A DNA stretch of 64,000 nucleotides from Sphingobium chungbukense. GTDB lineage: Bacteria; Pseudomonadota; Alphaproteobacteria; Sphingomonadales; Sphingomonadaceae. Every line of letters starts with the position of its first letter. The stretch's first letter is position 1. The position numbers and the translations under genes are program-made. Positions 59,454 through 64,000 of this stretch are shown piece by piece. Location: positions 31,838-95,837 of the forward strand of contig NZ_LBIC01000021.1 of the NCBI RefSeq assembly GCF_001005725.1. Direction: 5' to 3'. The notes beneath the pieces are model-generated. The model made no database searches, was not told where the DNA came from, and worked only from the letters and a program-made list of their open reading frames with translations.

Positions 59454-60971
59454 ATGAGCGACCAGTTCACCCCCGCCGAGCAGCATGCCGACGCGCCCCT
59501 GCGCCTGTTCAACAGCCTGACGCGCACCGTCGAACCCTTCGCGCCGATCGAGCCGAACCATGCCCGCGTCTATAGCTGTGGGCCGACGGTCTATAACTAC
59601 GCCCATCTCGGCAATTTGCGCGCCTACGTCTTCACCGACACGCTCCGCCGCACGCTGTTGTGGAAGGGCCTCGACGTCACCCATATCATCAACATCACCG
59701 ATGTCGGCCACCTGACCAGCGACGCCGATGCCGGCGACGACAAGATGGAGGCCGCCGCCCGCGCCCAGGCGAAGAGCATCTGGGACATAGCGGCCCATTA
59801 TACCGACGCCTTCAAGCGCAACATCGCCGACCTCAACATCATCGCGCCCAGCGAATGGACGGTCGCCACCGACTATGTTCCGCAGATGATCGAATTCGCG
59901 AAGAAGATCGCGCCCGCGCATTGCTACGAACTCGATACCGGCCTCTATTTCGACAGCAGCACCGTCCCCGATTATGGCGCGCTGGCGGGCGGCCGCGACG
60001 ACGCCGCCCATGCCCGCATCGATCCGGTCGCAGGCAAGCGCAACCCGTCCGACTTCGCCATCTGGCGCAAATCCCCGCCGGGCGAGCAGCGCCAGATGGA
60101 ATGGGACTCCCCCTGGGGCAAGGGCGCGCCGGGCTGGCACCTGGAATGCTCGGTGATGAGCGAGGCGCGGCTTGGCCACCCGTTCGACATCCACACCGGC
60201 GGCATCGACCATCGCGAAATCCACCACCCGAACGAGATCGCCCAGAACCAGGCCTATTGCGGCTGCAACGACGCGCAGCCCGGCTTCACGGGCGCGAAAT
60301 GGTGGATGCACAACAACTTCCTCGTGGACCGCCAGGGGAAAATGAGCAAGTCGAAGGGCGGCTTCACCACCCTCTTCTCGCTGATCGATGCGGGCGTGCA
60401 TCCGCTGGCCTATCGCCTGCTGTGCCTGGGCGCCCATTATCGCAGCGAACTGGAGTTCAGCGCCGAGAGCGTCGGCGCAGCCCTGACGCGCCTCAAGCGC
60501 CTCGTGATGGGGGTCGAGAATCTCAAGGCCCGCGCCGAAGGCATCACCTGGCAGTCGCTCCGGCTCGACTGGCTGCGCGCCAACCTCCATCCGAAACTCG
60601 CCCCTCTGCTCGAACAATTCGACGCCGCGATCAGCGACGATCTGATGACCCCGCGCGCCCTTCCGCTGCTGGAAGAGACCATCGCGCTCAAGAAGGTGCC
60701 GGTGGATGAAAAACTCTGCCTGCTCGCGGCTTTCGATCAGGCTTTGGGCCTCGAACTGCTGACCATCGGCCGCGCCGACCTGCGCCTCCGGCCCAGGGAC
60801 GCCGGGATCGCGCCGGAGGAAATCGAAGCCGAACTCGACCGCCGCCAGACCGCTCGCGCCGAAAAGAACTTCGCTCTGTCGGACGAAATCCGCGACGCGC
60901 TGATCGCGCAGGGGGTCGACGTCATGGACGGCGATCCGCTGCGCTGGGACTGGCGCCTTACCCTCACCTAG
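59454..60971 (+). CDS. cysS: Cysteinyl-tRNA synthetase
   Basis: This 505-residue protein has the class I motif HLGN in YSCGPTVYNYAHLGNLRAYV, where the Cys is a zinc ligand, the ITDVGHLTSDADAGDDK segment, WHLECSVMS and DIHTGGIDHREIHHPNEIAQ with further zinc ligands, and the KMSKS loop QGKMSKSKGGF. The C-terminal helical domain recognises the tRNA. It loads cysteine onto tRNA-Cys. The ATG at 59454 is chosen; one at 59442 would add four residues. No clear ribosome site precedes either. Confidence 0.95.
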   Translation: MSDQFTPAEQHADAPLRLFNSLTRTVEPFAPIEPNHARVYSCGPTVYNYAHLGNLRAYVFTDTLRRTLLWKGLDVTHIINITDVGHLTSDADAGDDKMEAAARAQAKSIWDIAAHYTDAFKRNIADLNIIAPSEWTVATDYVPQMIEFAKKIAPAHCYELDTGLYFDSSTVPDYGALAGGRDDAAHARIDPVAGKRNPSDFAIWRKSPPGEQRQMEWDSPWGKGAPGWHLECSVMSEARLGHPFDIHTGGIDHREIHHPNEIAQNQAYCGCNDAQPGFTGAKWWMHNNFLVDRQGKMSKSKGGFTTLFSLIDAGVHPLAYRLLCLGAHYRSELEFSAESVGAALTRLKRLVMGVENLKARAEGITWQSLRLDWLRANLHPKLAPLLEQFDAAISDDLMTPRALPLLEETIALKKVPVDEKLCLLAAFDQALGLELLTIGRADLRLRPRDAGIAPEEIEAELDRRQTARAEKNFALSDEIRDALIAQGVDVMDGDPLRWDWRLTLT

Positions 60972-61124
60972 AGACGCCCCATGCTCCTGCGCAGGAGCGC
61001 GGCGATTCCTGGCAGCGGGCCTATCCTTTCGTCCGCTGGAAAACTGCCCCCATCTGAGGCAGGATGTGCGCGGGAAAGGTCGGCCCGTTTGGACAGGCCG
61101 CACCGAAACGGGCAGATTCCGCAC

Positions 61125-61484
61125 ATGCCAAGATATGCAATGGCAGCGTTCATCGCGCTCAGTGGAATGGCGGCACTCCCCGTTGCTGCACCTGCTCAAA
61201 CCTATATGTTCGAAACCGGCAACACGCTGCTCGCCAAATGCCGCAACAAGGCGCCCGAATATGGGCTTGCCTGCACCGCCTATATCGTCGGCGCGGTGGA
61301 CGGCATCAAGAAGGACGTGTTTATCGGCCGCGCCAAGCCCAGTTGCTGGCCCGCCCAGATGGATGCGGAGGAGGTGAAACGCATCGTCGTCGCCTATCTC
61401 ACCCGCTATCCCGACCAGCGCAAGGCACCCGCCTCCGTCCTGGTGAGCGTGGCGCTCAACGAACACTATCCTTGCGAGAAATAA
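61125..61484 (+). CDS. Secreted Rap1a/Tai-like protein
   Basis: This protein has 119 residues from the ATG at 61125, with a signal peptide (MPRYAMAAFIALSGMAALPV, cleavage near APA-Q). The mature part matches the Rap1a/Tai immunity family pattern: GNTLLAKCRNK, GLACTAYIVGAVDGI, SCWPAQMDAEEVKRIVVAYL and a final ALNEHYPC. Four Cys residues would form two disulfides. In some bacteria such proteins neutralise type VI amidase effectors, but no toxin gene is adjacent, so the immunity role here is doubtful. It may be a general periplasmic family member. Confidence 0.78.
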   Translation: MPRYAMAAFIALSGMAALPVAAPAQTYMFETGNTLLAKCRNKAPEYGLACTAYIVGAVDGIKKDVFIGRAKPSCWPAQMDAEEVKRIVVAYLTRYPDQRKAPASVLVSVALNEHYPCEK

Positions 61485-61607
61485 CGCCGATCACCCTGAT
61501 CGAAACCGTGCGTTAGGCAAAAGCGCGCCGCTACCGCTATAAACTTGCGTCAGGCTCTGGTTGCGCGTAGGTGCGGCCCCTATTTTATGATCTTTGGGAG
61601 ACTCAAA

Positions 61608-62978
61608 GTGGCGGCGAAGTGGACGCCGGAAAGCTGGCGGGAGCATAAGGGCATTCAGATGCCCGTCTATCGGGATGCCCAAGCGCTTGGCGCGGTGGAG
61701 GCACAGCTCAGCCAGTTTCCCCCGCTCGTCTTTGCCGGCGAAGCGCGCAGCCTGAAGGCGGAGCTCGCCAAGGTGACGAATGGCGAGGCTTTCCTGCTGC
61801 AAGGCGGCGATTGCGCCGAAAGTTTCGCGGAGTTCCACCCGAACAACATCCGCGACACCTTCCGCGTGCTGCTGCAAATGGCGGTGGTGCTGACCTTCGC
61901 GTCCAAGCTGCCGGTGGTGAAGGTCGGCCGCATGGCGGGCCAGTTCGCCAAGCCGCGCTCCGCCGATACCGAGACGATCGGCGGCGTGGAACTGCCCAGC
62001 TATCGCGGCGACAATGTCAACGACATCGCCTTCACGCCCGAAGCCCGCGAACCCGACGCGCAGCGCATGATCCGCGCCTATAACCAGTCGGCGGCGACGC
62101 TGAACCTGGTGCGCGCCTTCTCGACCGGCGGCTATGCCAGCCTGGATCGCGTCCATGGCTGGATGCTCGATTTCATGGGCCGCTCGCCCTGGGCTGCGAA
62201 GTTCGAACAAATGGCCGACCAGATCGGCCAGGCGCTCGACTTCATGCGCGCCTGCGGCCTGTCGCCCGATACCGTGCCGCAATTGGGCGGCACCAGCTTC
62301 TACACCAGCCACGAAGCGCTGCTGCTCCCCTATGAGCAGGCGCTGACCCGGCAGGATTCGCTGACCGGCGACTGGTACGACACCTCCGCGCACATGCTCT
62401 GGATCGGCGACCGCACGCGGTTCGAAGGTTCGGCGCATGTCGAGTATCTGCGCGGCATCGGCAATCCGATCGGCATGAAATGCGGCCCCAGCCTGGAGCC
62501 GGACGCGCTCATTCGCCTGCTCGACATCCTCAACCCCTCGCGCGAGGCGGGCCGGGTCACGCTCATCACCCGCTATGGTCATGACAAGATCGAGGCGGGC
62601 CTGCCCAAGCTGGTCCGCGCGGTGCTGCGCGAAGGCCATCCGGTGGTCTGGTCCTGCGATCCGATGCACGGCAATGTCATCAAGGCGGCCAATGGCTACA
62701 AGACCCGTCCCTTCGACCGCATCCTGGCCGAAGTGCGCGGCTTCTTCGCCGTCCACCGCGCCGAGGGCAGCTTCGGCGGCGGCATCCATGCCGAAATGAC
62801 CGGGCAGAATGTGACGGAGTGCACCGGCGGCGCCATCGCCATCACCGACGAGGGCCTCGCCGACCGCTACCACACCCATTGCGACCCGCGCCTCAATGCG
62901 GCGCAGAGCCTGGAACTCGCCTTCCTGCTCGCGGAAATGCTGAACGAGGAACTGAAGGAACGCCGCGCAGCCGCCTGA
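61608..62978 (+). CDS. 3-deoxy-7-phosphoheptulonate synthase (class II, AroAII)
   Basis: This protein has 456 residues from the GTG at 61608, with GGGAG seven bases upstream. It has the plant-like class II sequence: KWTPESWREHKGIQMPVY, FLLQGGDCAESFAEFHPNNI, KVGRMAGQFAKPRS, HEALLLPYEQALTR and the metal and phosphate residues in VWSCDPMHGNVIKAANGYKT, GGIHAEMTGQNVTECTGG. It joins PEP and erythrose-4-phosphate at the start of the shikimate pathway. The longer frame upstream is rejected. A strong terminator follows. Confidence 0.95.
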   Translation: MAAKWTPESWREHKGIQMPVYRDAQALGAVEAQLSQFPPLVFAGEARSLKAELAKVTNGEAFLLQGGDCAESFAEFHPNNIRDTFRVLLQMAVVLTFASKLPVVKVGRMAGQFAKPRSADTETIGGVELPSYRGDNVNDIAFTPEAREPDAQRMIRAYNQSAATLNLVRAFSTGGYASLDRVHGWMLDFMGRSPWAAKFEQMADQIGQALDFMRACGLSPDTVPQLGGTSFYTSHEALLLPYEQALTRQDSLTGDWYDTSAHMLWIGDRTRFEGSAHVEYLRGIGNPIGMKCGPSLEPDALIRLLDILNPSREAGRVTLITRYGHDKIEAGLPKLVRAVLREGHPVVWSCDPMHGNVIKAANGYKTRPFDRILAEVRGFFAVHRAEGSFGGGIHAEMTGQNVTECTGGAIAITDEGLADRYHTHCDPRLNAAQSLELAFLLAEMLNEELKERRAAA

Positions 62979-62999
62979 TCCTCTCCACCGGACAGAAAG

Positions 63000-63037
63000 G
63001 CCCGTCTCCCGCGATGCCGGGGACGGGCTTTTTTTTT
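63000..63037 (+). terminator. Terminator after the DAHP synthase gene
   Basis: GCCCGTC (63000-63006) pairs with GACGGGC (63022-63028), extended by an inner CCCG / CGGG pairing, and is followed by nine T residues. Confidence 0.9.
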
Positions 63038-63146
63038 CGCCATGGTCGACGCGCCCAGCCCACCCGTCACGATCATCCGTCATCAAGGCGTAACAATGCC
63101 ATGATTCAGCCCTTGCTTTGGCGGTGCAGCAAGATAGCCTCCGCGC

Positions 63147-63896
63147 ATGGCAAAGGAACCGGCATTGGCGACCATCGCCGTCTACAGCCTCAAGGGGGGC
63201 GTTGGTAAGACGACCTTCGCGATCAACCTCGCCTGGGCATCCGCGAGCATCTCGAAACGCCGCACGCTGCTATGGGATCTCGATCCCCAGGCGGCGTCGA
63301 GCTGGCTGATCTCGACTGACATGGAAAGCCGGGATGCCGCGCACGCGATCTTCAGCAAGGATGTCGAGGTCCGCAAGCTGATACAGCCTTCGACCGTGCC
63401 GGGCCTCGATCTGATCGCCGCCGATACCTCGCTGCGCAGCCTCGACCATCTCTTCCGCGAGATGGACAAGAAGAAGCGCTTGGCCAAGCTGATCGAGAGC
63501 CTTGGCAAGGATTATGACCGTATCATCCTTGATTGCCCGCCCGGCCTCACGGAGACCAGCGAACAGGTGCTGCGTGCGGCGGACATGATCGTGATCCCCG
63601 TCATCCCGTCACCCCTGGCCCAACGCGCCATGGGCGAGGTCGCGCGCTATCTGGTGCAGCGCGGCGGCACCCATCCGCCGATCATGCCGGTCTATTCGAT
63701 GGTCGACCGCCGCCGCGGCCTGCATCGCGCTGCGCTGGACGCCCAACCCGGCTGGCCCGCCATCCCGATGGCCAGTGCGGTGGAGCAGATGGCGGTCCGT
63801 CGCAAACCGCTCGGCGCCTTCGCCGCCTCTTCGCCCCCGGCGCAGGCCTTTGCCGGCCTTTGGACGACGATCGAACGGCAATTGCAGCGGCGTTAG
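63147..63896 (+). CDS. ParA/MinD-family ATPase (orphan)
   Basis: This 249-residue protein has the deviant Walker A motif YSLKGGVGKTTFAINLA (K at the first and second positions), Walker A' LLWDLDPQAASSW and Walker B RIILDCPPGLTET. These are typical of ParA-type ATPases that pattern cargo over the nucleoid or membrane. No parB or cargo gene is adjacent in the window. Relatives of this single type occur near metabolic genes in sphingomonads. The ATG at 63147 has no clear ribosome site. A dispersed repeat begins at its stop codon. Confidence 0.85.
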   Translation: MAKEPALATIAVYSLKGGVGKTTFAINLAWASASISKRRTLLWDLDPQAASSWLISTDMESRDAAHAIFSKDVEVRKLIQPSTVPGLDLIAADTSLRSLDHLFREMDKKKRLAKLIESLGKDYDRIILDCPPGLTETSEQVLRAADMIVIPVIPSPLAQRAMGEVARYLVQRGGTHPPIMPVYSMVDRRRGLHRAALDAQPGWPAIPMASAVEQMAVRRKPLGAFAASSPPAQAFAGLWTTIERQLQRR

Positions 63897-63990
63897 AGCG
63901 GTTTTCGATCTGATCGAATCAGATCGCCGCCTTTTGTTTGCCGCGATTTCTTAACCAGCAATCGATCCCGATCGCTTGGAAATCGCTCTA
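63894..63990. repeat. Dispersed extragenic repeat with TAGAGCG / CGCTCTA ends
   Basis: The segment is bounded by TAGAGCG (63894-63900) and its inverse CGCTCTA (63984-63990). Inside is a perfect 8-base hairpin GATCTGAT-CGA-ATCAGATC (63907-63925). Sequences of this form are frequent between genes of alphaproteobacteria. It overlaps the stop codon of the ParA-like gene and may end its transcript. Confidence 0.6.
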
Positions 63991-64000
63991 GGCCGTAGTG

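Noticed and set aside
59385..61466. A 693-codon minus-strand frame opposite cysS and the Rap1a/Tai-like gene
   Set aside because: It runs across two real genes and their gap and has only composition-driven sequence.

Overview
The window reads as a chromosomal segment of a high-GC alphaproteobacterium of the Sphingomonadaceae (Sphingobium, Novosphingobium or Sphingomonas type) with a prophage or phage-like integrated element at its left end. The assignment rests on overall protein character, on gene order (lptD-surA-pdxA-rsmA; ftsH-tilS-cpoB; ubiG divergent from lysC) and on codon use. I see no rRNA, tRNA or CRISPR array.

Positions 1 to about 16.6 kb are the integrated element; its left end lies outside the window. 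A minus-strand late module (1-6109) encodes a ribbon-helix-helix-like protein, a 2-oxoglutarate oxygenase of the aspartyl/asparaginyl hydroxylase type, a GNAT acetyltransferase, two candidate DNA-ejection proteins and the N-terminal 824 residues of a giant virion protein that carries a staphylococcal-nuclease-like domain with its catalytic residues intact. A control and accessory region (6.3-10.7 kb) follows, with a RusA-like orphan, a 35-residue membrane peptide, an NPYG-repeat secreted protein, an XRE regulator facing a four-gene plus-strand block, and a second HTH regulator. Then comes a minus-strand chain of nine overlapping genes (14575 to 10882), from an excisionase-like protein to a Toprim primase and a RepA-like ATPase. 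A P4-type integrase at 15317-16558 closes the element.

From 16.7 kb on the genes are chromosomal. 16.7-20.9 kb holds a TSUP permease, a GST, ndk, holC and pepA. 21.1-27.6 kb is the outer-membrane biogenesis operon lptD-surA-pdxA-rsmA plus a barrel-like protein. 27.6-39.1 kb, all minus strand, holds a TPR protein, rsmB, guaB, ftsH, tilS, cpoB, a RodZ-like protein and ptsP. 39.3-41.7 kb carries two paralogous HisC-like aminotransferases, both with Tat-type signal peptides. 41.8-45.2 kb is a glyoxalase-fold/DUF1428/SRPBCC cluster divergent from an HxlR regulator. sugE (gdx) follows, with a leader resembling half of a guanidine-II riboswitch, then a truncated SDR fragment and a lipoprotein.

47.0-64.0 kb holds a nitronate monooxygenase, lysC, ubiG, a CitE-like lyase, an SPFH/NfeD pair, polA, a bifunctional mannose-1-phosphate guanylyltransferase, a zinc-ribbon protein, a Bax inhibitor-1 family protein, cysS, a Rap1a/Tai-like secreted protein, a class II DAHP synthase and an orphan ParA-type ATPase.

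The points most worth following are the nuclease domain in the virion protein, the phage hydroxylase/acetyltransferase pair, the iteron-like array at 10735-10880, the Tat-exported aminotransferase pair and the sugE leader.
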